In this document: positions 1-11,500 of the stretch, piece by piece
How positions within the stretch are numbered: the first letter of the stretch is position 1
Layout of the letters: every line of letters begins with the position of its first letter
Source: Chloromonas sp. AAM2
Lineage: Eukaryota > Chlorophyta > Chlorophyceae > Chlamydomonadales > Chlamydomonadaceae
Reading direction: 5' to 3'
Assembly (NCBI GenBank): GCA_004335635.1
Contig: QAXH01006694.1
Coordinates: 1 to 40,330 of the forward strand
Length of the DNA stretch: 40,330 nt
Notes under the pieces: model-generated
What the model was told of the DNA's origin: nothing
Database searches by the model: none
The model's input: only the letters and a program-made list of their open reading frames with translations
Program-made: the position numbers and the translations under genes

Positions 1-389
1 GTCTGGCTGCAGTTGCAGCCATGAACGTTGGCCGTGCGGCTATGTGGTCCGAGCACTTTGCTCAGTCCGGGATTCAATCTGGTGATGGCATGCGCCAGCT
101 GACTTGACAGGAGGCCTGGGACCTACCTGATGCAGAGCCAGTTGTTCAACCTGTCCGTCCGGATGTTTACGGTGGCAGGGTGGCGGTGGCTAACTTTTGG
201 ACTCGTCTGGATGACTTTGTGACTGGCTTGCCTGGCTGTGAACGTCCCTGGAAGGACTCAACTGGCATTCCTCCTGACCATGCGTTCATCTGCGCCGTTC
301 GAGACTCGCCTGGCCGGTTCCGGCTGAACATGCCGGCGGCTAGGGCGGGCTCGGCGGTGCCTGTTGCTGATTTACAGGGCCCGCCCTAG
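1..389 (+). mobile_element. C-terminal tail of a non-LTR retrotransposon (LINE) polyprotein, decayed
   Basis: Frame 3 is open from the window edge to a TAG at 387-389, broken once by an in-frame TGA at 105-107. It reads AAVAAMNVGRAAMW early, then FWTRLDDFV, then DHAFICAV and GRFRLN before the stop. The same order of blocks occurs on the minus strand at 30909-31271 (LSALNAMSFGRRYLW, FWHNLQDFV, DHPFLFLL, GRLALRL), where it follows a WDCPVA block typical of the zinc-knuckle region behind LINE reverse transcriptases. The two tails therefore come from related elements. The reverse transcriptase itself lies left of the window. The in-frame stop suggests a dead copy. The match between the two segments is seen directly; the LINE assignment is from family knowledge and not searched. 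Confidence 0.6.
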
Positions 390-715
390 CTGATTGCCGC
401 TGCTTGTTGGCTGCTTGTTGGCCCGTTGCTTTCTTTTTCTCTTTTTGTGCCTGTGCGCGACTGCGTCATGGTCGTTTGTGTGAGGGCTGGGCCCGGGAGT
501 TTCGGACGCCTTATCAGGCTCGTGTGCCGTCCCNNNCTCTAATGCTTGCTCGCGGTTCTTGCCTGCTTGCTGCGCTGCTGCTGCGTGTGCGCTGTTTTTG
601 CCTGTCCTGCTGTCGCCTGCTGTCAGACTAGGCTTTCAGTGCCTCAGTGTTCTGATGCTTCTTGAGCTTTTCACGGCCGCGTTCGGCTGGACCCAATCTG
701 TAAGCTCATCATCAT
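390..715 (+). mobile_element. 3' untranslated tail of the first LINE copy, ending in ATC repeats
   Basis: Non-coding, rich in TGC/CTG and pyrimidines, following directly on the retroelement stop codon. It contains a run of three N at 534-536. The part at about 505-690 is similar to 2805-3020 (shared words include ggctcgtgtgcc, cctgctgtcgcct, aggctttcagtgc and acccaatctg). Both copies end in aagctc followed by ATC repeats, here at about 696-710. A simple-repeat 3' end is usual for LINE insertions. Confidence 0.5.
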
Positions 716-2740
716 CATCGCTACATCCAAGGTCTCTGGCCAAGGAGGTCAGCTTTGAGGGTTTTGCGCTCTGGCCACTTGGAATCTTCAGGTGCACATG
801 CATGTCGGTCACCAGTTTTTCTGCTTTCCCCTGTCGATTGGGCCGTCCTTGCTTGGCGCGTCTAGCTTTTGCGCCTGTTTGGGCGAGTGTTGCCTTGCTG
901 TGTGGTCTTCGCTTCAGAGCCGGTTTTCTCTTCCTTCCCTGGGCCTTGCTTTCCCTATGGTGCTTGTGTGACTGGCCATCAAGGGACACCACAATGAGCT
1001 CATCTCCCTGGCTGACCTCCGCTCCAGGAAAGGAGGGGGCCTGGTTGTGTTGCTGAGACCTCTGGCTTGGGCCTGCGTGTGGTGTGGTGTCTGTGTCCCT
1101 GTCTGCCTGTGGCCTGCGTGTTTGTGTTTTGGTGCCGCCTGTCTGCCTGTTTCTGGCCTCTGGTTGTTAGCTTGGGGTCTGGAGGCATGGTGGCTGGGTC
1201 GGTTGCTTTGCTTGCTCTGTGCTCTTCCTGAGGTTACCTGGTGACCGTGGTTGTAAGCTCTCTCTCTCTCTCGTAGTTGAGTTGCTCCGGCTGTTGCTGC
1301 TTGTGTACCTGGTGACCGTGATTGCAAGCATCTTATCTTCCAAGTTTGTCTTCGGCAGGTTACTAGGTGACCGTGGTTGTCTCTTCTTCTCTCGTACAGA
1401 ACACTCTGTGCCAAACTTCAGATGCTCGTGCGTAACTGCTGCCGAGCTGGGCACGTGTCTGCAGTAGTCATGCCTACCAGTTCGCTTCCAATTCATGTGC
1501 AGTGTCGCGTGTTCACCACAGTTTTGATACTGCGTAACTGCACCTGACAGCTGCTGCCATGTCGGCGGATGCACTGGTAGTGACTGTCGAGCAGAGATCG
1601 TGTGCAGCTGCCTGTTGGGTCTCAAGACACCGCCTGATTTGACCACGCACTTTAATCCCTTTTCTTTCCACTGTGGCATGGGCAGCACAGCCCAACACGT
1701 GTCAACAACCTTAAGTAGAATTGAACAGTTGGCACCCAGCGTTGCTGACCTCTTCCCCGTGCAGCTGCCAAAGCATGCCACAAGCTAGGTGTTGTTGCCA
1801 TGACAAGAGAGGTGTGTGGTGAGGCTGAGCTTGGCTGAAGATTCGTCTAACACTTAGGTGTGCCCTAGAGCTGGGTGCTTGAAGTGCTCACAGCCGTATG
1901 CTCGGAGTTCAATTGATATTGATATTGATGTAGACAGCCCATGACAGCCGCGACTATCCGCATCGCGTGCCTGCCAATATGCTGTCGGTCCAGCGGTACC
2001 CTGCGCCCCGGTGGCATGGGTTGTTCTTCGGAGAGGAGCCCTCCGGTGGCATCGTGATGGCTTGCAGCGTGGTAGAAGACGCTTGAAGGCTGACAGAATG
2101 CTGGCGTGGCGGAAGCTCGGGAGCTCTGCGTGGCTGTTTGGGCTCTTGGACTGCCGTGGCGCCTTCGCTTCTGCTGCGATGAAGTGCTGGGATTCGGGTT
2201 CGTAATGATATGGCTGGCTATGGCACCTGCCCTCGCCCCAGCAGCCTCCCAGGCCTGCCGTACCCATTAGGGTTTCCGAGCATTGCTTGCTAGTAGCGAG
2301 GTTCTCGCCAGCTTGATAGAAGTTAGGACAGTGTAGCAGCTCTGTGCACGCAGCCTTGGCCACAGCTGCCTCCGCAGCCCCGTACTTGCTCTGTTAGCTG
2401 ACGGTAGCCTTGGCTTTTCGGTGCCCTGACAGTGACCAGACCTTCTGGGCCTCTGCTGACGCTTTCATTCTGCAGTGTTTCAGGCCCGTCCGTCCCAGTG
2501 TGGCTGTTGCTTTGCCTTCTTGGCTGCCGCTGTCCTCGCGGTTCATGCAGCTCCCCTGAGGTTTGAGTACTGCATGGGCAGGTAGGATCTTTTGTCCCTG
2601 TGGGCGGTAGGGGCCTGTAGGCGTGTTGTTTGCCTATCGGCTGCCCCTGTCCTCGCGGTTCATGCAGTCCCCCTGGGGTTTGAGCCCTGCATGGGCAGGT
2701 AGGACCTTTAGTTCCTGTGGGCGGTAGGGGCCTGCGGCGT
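716..2740. other. repeat-rich region without a recognisable gene
   Basis: Only short unsupported reading frames are present. Local repeats: a motif close to cctggtgaccgtggttgtaag occurs three times at about 1235, 1307 and 1363, with a CT-rich microsatellite at 1259-1273. A tandem duplication of about 119 bases occupies roughly 2520-2758 (each copy contains ctgtcctcgcggttcatgca and tgggcggtaggggcctg). This may be further retroelement 3' sequence. I see no exon structure with a conserved protein here. Confidence 0.35.
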
Positions 2741-3085
2741 GCTGTTTGTTCCCCCAGCCCCGGCCTGGTTTGCTGTGGGTGGTGTGGGTGGGTGCTTGTG
2801 CTCGGGGTTATGGACGCCAAAGCTGGCTCGTGTGCCTTCCCTTGTCCTGCCTCGCCCTGCTTCCTGTGGCTGCTTGGTCGTGCCTGGCTGGCTTTGCTTC
2901 CTTGTGCGCTGTTTTGCCTGCCCTGCTGTCGCCTTCTTTGGGCTAGGCTAGGCTAGGCTTTCAGTGCTTCAGTTCCTGAGTGCTTTACTCTTTACGGCCG
3001 TGTTCGGCTGCACCCAATCTGCAAGCTCTTCATGATCAAGCAGACGTGCTGGCTCATCATCTGCAAGCTCATCATCATCATCATC
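2741..3085 (+). mobile_element. 5'-truncated LINE 3' end, second copy
   Basis: It aligns with the 3' tail of the first copy (505-690) without any of the ORF, which is the usual form of a 5'-truncated LINE insertion. It contains a short gctag triplication at 2940-2957. The 3' end is longer than in copy 1: the aagctc-ATC ending occurs twice, with the final ATC run at about 3068-3085. This run stops about 13 bases before the tRNA gene at 3099. Identity as a LINE tail is inferred from copy 1. Confidence 0.45.
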
Positions 3086-3098
3086 GTGGTGGCGAGTT

Positions 3099-3170
3099 GG
3101 GGATTTGGTCTAGTGGTATGATTCTCCCTTAGGGTGGGAGAGGTCGTGGGTTCAATTCCCGCAATCCCCC
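3099..3170 (+). tRNA. tRNA-Pro (anticodon AGG)
   Basis: A 72-base cloverleaf with no intron. The acceptor stem GGGGATT (3099-3105) pairs with AATCCCC (3163-3169). The D arm carries ggtctagtggtatga. The anticodon stem CTCCC/GGGAG encloses the loop TTAGGGT, giving anticodon AGG. The T arm GTGGG-TTCAATT-CCCGC has one G-T pair and contains the internal B-box promoter. The discriminator is C at 3170; the CA that follows is chance, since nuclear CCA ends are added after transcription. The sequence closely follows the plant tRNA-Pro pattern. Confidence 0.95.
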
Positions 3171-4001
3171 AGGACTGAGTTGACCGCCGTGGCACAACAG
3201 CCAGGATGCGTTGATCATTTGGTTATCACAACAGCCTTGGAATGCGTTGATCGCTCTGTCTGAGGGACCGCTATGGCTGCTCTGTGCTGGGCGTTTTGTG
3301 CTGCGTACTATTGGTAGCCTGTTGGTATGATACTGATGGTTGATTGGTTCTCGATCCTTGGTGCAACGCGCCCATCTTCTTGTGACCAGTCCGCTATTAG
3401 TTTGAGTTAGAAAAGCGCCAAAGCGTGGGTGGGGTTTGGCTCATTGATTGTCAGATATAGAACGTGGAGCAAAACACAATGCATGCATGCAGCTGTCATC
3501 CGCACCTGTGACGCCACACGGCGGGCCCATGCCCTCACGGGCTAGCTCCGAGTACCTGTAGTGTGACAAGGAGTGTGCAAAAGTGTGACGTCTCAAAGTG
3601 TGACGTATGTCATTACACGGCCTTCAGTTCAGGGAAAACTAGAAACACATGACGTCATGAACGCAGTGAAGGCTGGCAACAACAGGTTATGACCATGACT
3701 CGTGGCATGAGCGTAAAGAAGAAACATTATTTTTGGGGGGGTGCTTTGTGGCCTGTCTGGACAAACAGCGGCCATCGCCTATCAAGCAGTGATTGGGTAA
3801 AGGATGGCATTGCCCCGTAACAAAAGCTGCAATGACTGAGCAACACATGGGCAAGCCAGCTAGAATCCAGGCATGACTGATTCGTTCATCTCTCAGACAG
3901 GGGTAAAAACACAGGGGCGAGCCAGTACTTGCTTATCTTGAGGTTGGAACGGCGACCCGGACAGGACGAACAGAGTGGTTTATTTTGTGTTTTAATCTCA
4001 C
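3171..4001. other. region with no gene found, downstream of the truncated mannosidase
   Basis: A 37-base imperfect direct repeat (cacaacagcc...tgcgttgatc) lies at 3190-3260. The word agtgtgac recurs between 3557 and 3605, and a palindromic tgacgtca occurs at about 3651. I searched the minus strand for the missing C-terminal exons of the GH125 gene (family block around a W-x-G-F-R-P-S-D-D motif) and found none. Confidence 0.4.
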
Positions 4002-7000
4002 CGGTAGGGCGAGCGTTTCTCGTGGTCCTGTTCGATTTCTAGCACGTGCAGCATGGCCAGCACGGCGTCATGGATCATGGGTTCACGCAGCATGACGCCT
4101 GGCGCCCAGATGCTCGGAGACCTGCAAGTCAAAAGATAATCGCAATCAAACAGACGCCAGTTTTCAACAGCCGTTTTTCCTGGTGGTCGCAGATACCCAT
4201 CGGCAAGAGGCAGAACGACGTTGTATGCGGTGGATCTGATGGCTACCAAAGGTTTTTGTATGGGCATGTTTGATAGACTGGGAGCACAGAGGGGATTTGT
4301 TGAGTCCGGGGTCGGGATATCGTGCAGTTTCATTTGAAATTGCGGTTGCTTGCCCCGCAGCTACGCCCCCCGGCTGATTACATTGCAATGGCAGACCCGG
4401 TTTGAGCTCAGGTTTGAGATACAGGCATGATCACAGCGAGGTGCGTCACTGGCTGTTGCTATCATAAGCTACTGCTGAGGAGCAGCGACCTTTCAATGGA
4501 TACAGTGACTCCTACAGGGACAACCTGCTTGGGCCGTCAAAATACCTGTCTTGTTGCGCTGTAAAAAACAATTACGTTTGCAAGTTCTGGGACAGTTGTT
4601 GTGTGACTCCCCCATGCAGGTACTCAAGTCATTTTGTGGCAATGAAATCGGCGAGAACTGCACTCGTGTCGCGCTGGTGCTCGCAATAACACCAGCCACT
4701 GCTTCCATTGGTGCCCCTGCATGTTGTCCCAGAACTGGCGAACTTCTTTTTTACCTGAAGTAGTTGTTGATTAGGTTGAAGTAGTATCCTGCAGAGTCCA
4801 GCTCAAAGTTACGCGTCCACACCCAACCCCCGCGACCTGCGGCATGTGCGGCAGCAATGTGAGGACTCTCATGTACTGCAGCAGAGTACGGCAAGGTGGT
4901 ACCACATGCATCAAACACGAAGGCCAGTAAGCCATGCAAAGGACGAGCCGTCGCGACCAAGCCTGAGCAATATTCAGAGGAAGAAAGAAAGCAATACCAA
5001 AAGGATTTCAACGACACGAAGGGAACAGGCAGATTGGCTAACAAGTGACCAGATTCATGCCCCCTCTTTCCATCACCTCCACCTCCACTCCCATCCCCAG
5101 CTCTCCTTTCGTTCCATCACCTTCGCCCTTCTTTCCAGTTCCCTGCCCTTCCCACCTAGCAGCCTATCGTTCTTGAATAGCTTTTCCGTTGGCTTCCACT
5201 CAGGATTGTATGCATTGGCCCAGGGGTCCTGGAGGATGAAGTAGGACAGAGCGCGAATGGAACCCTCAACTATGCCCCTGCAGCAGTAAACACCAGGGAG
5301 GTGGTTGAGATGCAACGAGGGAGAGCACAAGTGTCACCAAAAGTTGAAGGAGGGAGAAGAAAGGGGAGTGTAGGCAAAGGCGCACAGATGCATGGGACGC
5401 GGTGCAGGCACCAGGATGAGATAGGAACACACCCAGCCACACAAGCCCAGCGACCTAGTCTGATTCATCCACCTCCTTGCACCTTATGAATGGTCGCTTG
5501 GCTACTCTGGGGATGTAGCCTCCTATCTGCACCGCGCTGTCACGGGTCCACATGGCAGGGATGTCGCCTGCATGTGGCGCATGAGAATACACATAATTAC
5601 ACATTACTAGGTGTTATTTCGGAAGGTTGAATCATGCTTTGTTTGTAATCCATGCTGGAATCAGGCCTACCTCGAATGCACACGATTGCAACATGGGGTA
5701 GACGCCTGCCCCGACCCCATGCGTGTGCATCTTTGTTTGCATGTGTGTTTTGCATCTGTGTCGCAGAACAACTGGAACAGAAGGAACGGGACGTGTATGT
5801 TCCGGTATGTTCCAGTGCGTACCTGTTTCCACGAACACGCGCCCCTCCTGCCCATGCACACGCGTGTAGGACGTCAGTGTGCGGTACATGCACCTGCCGC
5901 ATGTGTGCATGTGTGTGTGCATGATTCTCTCAGTACGCACCTGTTTCCACGAACACGCGCCCCTCCTGCCCATGCACACGCGTGTAGGACGTCAGTGTGC
6001 GGTACATGCAGCGCCCGCACAGGGTGGTCAGCTGCCCCTGAACGCCCGAGGGCAGCCTGTCTAGGATGGCCTGCGTGGCGGGGGAGGGGGCGGGCGGGCC
6101 GCGCGCCCACACCTCAACATCCCCCACCTCACCGCTGCCCCACACAAAACCACCTGAAAGAACACGACCAGAACAGGGCCAGCAATGGTTCTCAATGAAT
6201 GCTGTCTTTGATGAGCCTGTTTTGTTTGTCGTCCGCTGGCAACGCGGATTGGGGAATGGAGGGATGGAGCATGAGAGTGCTGTGCCAGTGTGACCGAGCC
6301 TCTATCACTGTGAAGTGAGCGGTTGGTTTTGTGGTTTGGTTTTTGAGTTGACCAGCCAGTGACTGAAGCAGACTAAATGCAATGAGAATGCATGGATGGA
6401 AACTGCAGCTTACCACGTGCACAGAGTGCTTGCGTGCACATTCCTGACTTGAAACGGTCCCAAACTCCTCTCAGTGCACCCATGCACTCTCCAACACGAA
6501 ACACGCACCTATCTCGTTGTCTGTCTCTGTGCTGCCTGCTGACCCGTGGCCCTGGGAGCGCCCGGCTGAGTTGAACATTTGACGCAGGCTGAGGTGTGCA
6601 TGTGATCTGCACCCATGCAAGAAGCCCTGCACCTGACATGGTGCGGCGGAAGACGCTGACAGTGGTGGTGTGGCAGGGGAGGTGGGCCATTGCTTGGTGA
6701 AGTGGTAAGGAACATGCCGCACTAGCCAAATGATGGCATTTCCCAAATGGTAGCATGATAGATTGGGCGTGGCTTGCTCGGGCAAGGTCCATGCTGCACC
6801 AGCTTGTCACTCTTTCCAGAAATCGACTCGCACATCCATAGCCATCACCGCTACCAGGGGAACAGAGCAGGTGACATGGAGGAGTAGGAGCACGGAGAAT
6901 TTGAAAACGGGCTACGGATATGGCCCATGCAATGGCAGCTTGGCGTGGAGCATGAGCACCGCATCATGCCACATCTCATGCCGGGGATGGCCTGTACTCA

Positions 7001-7216
7001 CGTTTCAGCTTTCTCTGCCATGTTCCTCCCATGCGCTCCATCGCCAGCTTCATCCAGGGCCCATGTGTTCACAAGCATCACGTACAAGGTGATTATGCAG
7101 ACCACGCCTACAAAGCATGCGAGCTTAATATGTGCAGACCAAGCAGTGCCTGCCTCAGCGGTGCGGGTTGGCCTGCCTGGGGCAGGCTTACTGGAGGAAC
7201 GCCCTGGGATCAACAT
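4002..7216 (-). CDS. GH125-family exo-alpha-1,6-mannosidase (DUF1237), membrane-anchored, 3' part missing
   Basis: Minus-strand exons: 7216-7002 (start ATG at 7216), unresolved stem exon(s), 6153-5941, 5567-5483, 5277-5156, 4836-4755 and 4121-4002. From 6153 on, all joins keep phase. The first exon encodes about 30 polar residues, then a hydrophobic segment (KLACFVGVVCIITLYVMLVN, about residues 31-50) that fits a type II signal anchor, pointing to the Golgi or secretory route. The conserved exons read LTTLCGRCMYRTLTSYTRV, then FVETGDIPAMWTRDSAVQI, the GH125 hallmark (GDIPAMWLRDS in the family), then IVEGSIRALSYFI and DPWANAYNPEW, then WVWTRNFELDSAGYY, then EQDHEKRSPYR, all in family order. 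Known GH125 enzymes are metal-independent exo-alpha-1,6-mannosidases; a role in N-glycan trimming is inferred. No exon for the C-terminal part, including the region of the proposed catalytic base, is found between 4002 and the left edge. The gene is either broken or continues beyond an unusually long intron. Confidence 0.8.
5821..6010 (-). repeat. duplicated exon end: 72 bp repeated exactly 118 bp apart inside the GH125 gene
   Basis: Positions 5821-5892 and 5939-6010 are identical. The right copy is the 3' end of the 6153-5941 exon plus its donor (gtgcgt on the minus strand). The left copy lies in the following intron and also ends at a possible donor (gtacgc), with a possible acceptor (gcggcag) in front. 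Read in the phase left by the real exon, the extra copy reaches a stop at once (gt gca tgt acc gca cac tga), so inclusion would truncate the protein. Confidence 0.85.
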
Positions 7217-8527
7217 GACTTCTCTGCCCACGGCTGCTGGCACTAGCTGCACTAGCTGCGATCAGCGCAAACCTCTTGACATAAAATACTCGTACTTGTG
7301 CTGAAAGGTCTAATCGTCCAGGTTGAGTGACATTCAAACTCCGATCATAGAAACGTCTGAATACGTCCATAGAATGGCTTCGCCGCGTCCTTCGGCCGGC
7401 CGAGATTCACCGCTGCCAATAGCTATGATTGCGCCAGTCTTCAAGGGCGCTTCTCCGTCCCTGACCATGTAACCCCCGCTTGTACATGAGTCTGTGCCGT
7501 CTGGTTCTGACCTCAAACTGCAGTTGTCAAATGTCTGACATCCCATTTACATCTGGTGCCTTCCTTCACGCCTGCCAAAGCACCCTGGGTGGCCTTCCAC
7601 CAGCTTCGACTGACACGCTTTGCATGCGCCTCCTGTGCTCTGCGTCTCTGGTTTTCTCCCTTGCGTAGCCGGTTGCCCGAACGCCCAGTAAGGGTGTAAA
7701 CGAAATCCAGCATCGTTATACTCCATTTCGGAAGGTGTTCTGCGGGGTAATGACCCTTGTGGCCAGTATCCCACATAACACCTTCCAAAAGCATCCCGCT
7801 AGCCATATATCAACTGTTGACCCAGGCATTGCGATGGATAAGCGGTTCACAAACGTCCAGGTTTACCTGTTTCAGGCACCAACGACGTCGCAAAGCCACT
7901 TGGTTCAGCCACTCGGTGCCACTTGGTTCAAGACAGCTGGGCAAACAGCGGGCTGCGAGAAACATTGTGCCCGGCATGTGTTCAGGTCTTCTTCAAAGGC
8001 CTGCTTGGTACCATGCTGTACCCACGGCTGGTGTCATCAGGGTGAGTTCCACGTTGGAATGTTGGGAGACCAAAAGGTGGCGGCTGGAAGCCTGACCAGG
8101 TGCACATGCCAAAGACCAGCCCCAAAGACATTATCACCATGTTGCGTGCCACATCATCCAGGCTCTTGTCGTAGGTGCCGAATGCAAACTTATGGTTGCT
8201 TACTGTCCCCTCCATGGATGACACATCAGCATGAGTGAAAGTCAGATGCGTGGCACGCCATGCCAGTCAGCCTGACTATTGTCAGCACAGCCGGTCCACG
8301 TTTGAAATATAATCACAACCCGAGGCACCGGTTGCCTAGCCAGGACAACAATGGCAGCGCTCACTTGCAGGCGAGAAGTGCAGGGTATCATCGCAGCAAA
8401 AGCGGGCAAAGGAAGTTCGTTAGAAACGTTTATGATCGTGTTTGATTTTACATCTTGGACCTGACTGCGGCTTGTACAACCTTGCCAAGCAACATCCTGG
8501 GACAGATTTGGTAGGCGTGGTGGCCCT
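7217..8527. promoter_or_regulatory. divergent intergenic region between the GH125 and HESO1-type genes
   Basis: No coding exon is recognised. The two genes start head to head, so both promoters should lie here. An inverted repeat (ggaaggtgtt at 7732-7741 and aacaccttcc at 7780-7789) could form a stem with a loop of about 38 bases. The word tttcggaaggtgttctg at about 7729 recurs at about 20408, upstream of the IDH gene. No TATA box is convincing. Confidence 0.35.
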
Positions 8528-11500
8528 ATGGATGATCCGGCATCTGGGATTGGCAGGCCTGTCGACTTGCCGGGCGGGGAGGCGCCTACTCCGCAATGGC
8601 AGAAGCTGAACCAGGACATGGAGCAGGTCGCGAGCGCGTGCAAGCCGACTGAACGAGATGGACAAGCCCGGCTCGAACTCATAAATCGAATTACCACAGC
8701 TGGTAGGTGGCCCCTGTCACATCATTGGCACACCGACCATCCAAACTGGCATGAATGTACGCAGTCAGCCAACACTGACGCACGTATGCAACATGTGCAG
8801 TCATGCACCCCCTACAAGGTGCACGCAGCCTGTAGCAAGGGTGCACGACTGATGGCATGAACGCCAACAGCACCTGGATGATATCGAGGCACAATACTCA
8901 GTTGAACGCCACTTGCATTATGCAAGAATGTAGCCTCTATGTAATACTCCTGCCCCATGTACAACTATGCACGGCTGCTGCAAGGATATGGCTTCCGATG
9001 GGAATGGGGAGAAAACAGGTTGAGTTCAATGCAAACTATCTACCATGCAAACTTGCATCTGTGAACCCGTTACAATCGGCCCTGTACATGGTGTTCAAAT
9101 GTTGAAGGTGGTGGGTGGCACTGTTGTGTCGACCAGTTGTAACGCTTGGACCACGCAACACTGTGACTCAGCATGTACGTAGCCGGATAGCCATGCGTCA
9201 TCGTGTGCAGCAGGTTCGTACAACCACACAGCTGTGCTCCATGTTCAATGTGCCATGCAGTCAGGAACTCCTCAGTGCTCGTCAACCCTCGAGTGGAGCC
9301 ATATGGGTCATTTGTTAGCGGTTTTTACAACAGCACCAGGTAATCATGGCCGCTGACATCCAATCTTGACTGCTGCGTGACGTTGGTCTAGTTCCAGCCG
9401 GCTCATGCAGCACTAAACCTAGCTCAAGCTGGCTGAATGAGCAACCTTGCTCACAAGCTAGGCCCGCTGTTGGTGGCTTGGTTGTGGTCGATACCATCAG
9501 TTATTAGGTCTTCTGCTTGCGTGCCTCGGAGCGGCGCTGTTAGATTGCATCATCCAAATCAATTGGTTGTGATGATGCACACATGTGAATGCCTTCTATA
9601 TTAGAAGTGTGATGTGCTTTTGTGTTGGTTTGCGTTGTCACTGTCAGTCTTTTAGGTTGGAATATGTCAGATACTAGATTGCCTTCCCAGAACTGGCAAA
9701 CACATTTGTTTTCCAGACCTTGTGTGCAACAATTGCGATGTGGCAATTTCTGTGGGACAGCAGGCCCTTTGCCCCTGCCCTTGCGGCCCACAACCCTTGC
9801 CTGTCGTTTGCCCTGATGATGTGCAAATCTCAAAAACCAGAGATGTACCTTGAGCTTCAAAGATGGACTTTGTCAATCTGGCACACTGCCGCGCAGCGAT
9901 CTCGACCTGGCGGTGGCTGGCCACGTGCTGTGGACCAGCATGGAGCACAGCAGCCAGCGGGAGTACCTCAAGGGGGGGAAGCAAGTGCCAGAACACGTGG
10001 AAGTGGTGAGCCTGCACAGGCCCGGACACATGTTTGAATATGCCTGGGCTGCATGCGCAACTTTACGAGTTGTCAGTTGATGCACAGTAAGGGCAAGTCG
10101 GGAAGATGACGTGGCACCGGCTGGTTCTGGCTTTCAAGTGTCAGTGGGCTAAGTCATCAGGAGGGTGACTCGATGGGTCGATGGGCAGCGTTCACGTGCT
10201 GGCCAGGCATGCATGCATGCATGCACAGCTTGATGGGTCGTCCGCATGCTGGATACCGGCATGTTTGTGTGACTTGACCCATGTTTGTGTGATATGACCC
10301 ATGTCTGTGTGACTTGACCCATGTTTGTGTGATATGACCCATGTTTGTGTGACTTGACCCATGTTTGTGTGACTTGACCCATGTTTGTGTGATTTGACCC
10401 ATGTCTGTGTGACTTGACCCGTGTCTGTGTGACTTGACCCGTGTCTGTGTGATTTGACCCATGTCTGTGTGACTTGACCCGTGTCTGTGTGACTTGACCC
10501 GTGTCTGTGTGACTTGACCCATGTTTGTGTGACTTGACCCATGTTTGTGTGATTTGACCCGTGTCTGTATGACTTGACCCATGTGTGTGTGACTTGACCC
10601 ATGTTTGTGTGACTTGACCCATGTCTGTGTGACCTCGCAGTGTAAGCTGGACAAGAAGGGCAAGCAGGCGGTGCTGCGCCGTTGCATGTGAGCGTCAAGG
10701 GCATGTGTGCACCATCCACAGCTGTCGTCAGTTGGGCAGGTTTCATATTCACGATGCAGCCAAGTCAGTAGCAACAGAATGGCTGGTATGACTCCGGCAG
10801 AGTATCCTGCCTATATGGTCGTGTTTCTCTGCCGGTGTGTTGGTGCTACTCCTGCTCCTGTCACTGCATCATGATGCGATGATTTGGTTAGTGTTTCACG
10901 TGCAGAAACAAGGTGATGGACCACCACATCACCGACAGGAGCTCCGTGCAGTACATCCTGCATGCAAGGGTGCCCATCATCAAGTTCAGGGACAGGGCCA
11001 CAGGTAAGGGGACGGAGGTGGGGAGCGCAAGGAAGGTGGGTAGGAAAAGGGACATTGCCCAGGAGATTCGGATTGGTTTTTGGGAGTGAGCCGTGACTTT
11101 GACGGCAGAGGACGGGGCTGCCAGATGAAATGGAATGAAGATGGGATGGCCGATGGTTCAGTCCTCGAGTGGCCTTCAGTTTGGGACAGACTGCTCTGCA
11201 AAGAAGAAAGAGGCGGCTTTAGTCAGTTGAGTAAGTCAACCAAACCTGAAGAACCGATTCTGTTGCTTGTGTGCCCGTCTGACTCGCATTGATGTGTTGC
11301 AGTGACCTTCAGTCTGGGTTAGACAACAGGAATGGTGTCACTACCAGTCAGTGTGACTGCGCTGTATGTGTGACCTGCAGGCATAGAGTGTGACCTGAGC
11401 ATTGGAGGCGACGGGCAGGACCTCAAGGCGCAGACCTTCGCGCTGCTGACAAGAGTGAGAACCGCAGTGGCACAAGTGTGAGGGTGTCACGTGTGGCATG

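Noticed and set aside
3596..3660. CRE-like tgacgtca palindrome and repeated tgtgacgt words as regulatory sites
   Set aside because: Short words, far from any supported gene start; not enough evidence for a regulatory call.
4493..4708. Minus-strand frame between GH125 exons
   Set aside because: The flanking exons 4836-4755 and 4121-4002 join directly in phase and match the family without it, so it is intron.
10261..10640. CRISPR-like array
   Set aside because: Units are contiguous without spacers, and the locus is eukaryotic and intronic.
10149..10774. Long minus-strand reading frames with GSSHTNMGQVTQT-type repeats
   Set aside because: They are translations of the 20-bp minisatellite inside an intron of the plus-strand uridylyltransferase gene.
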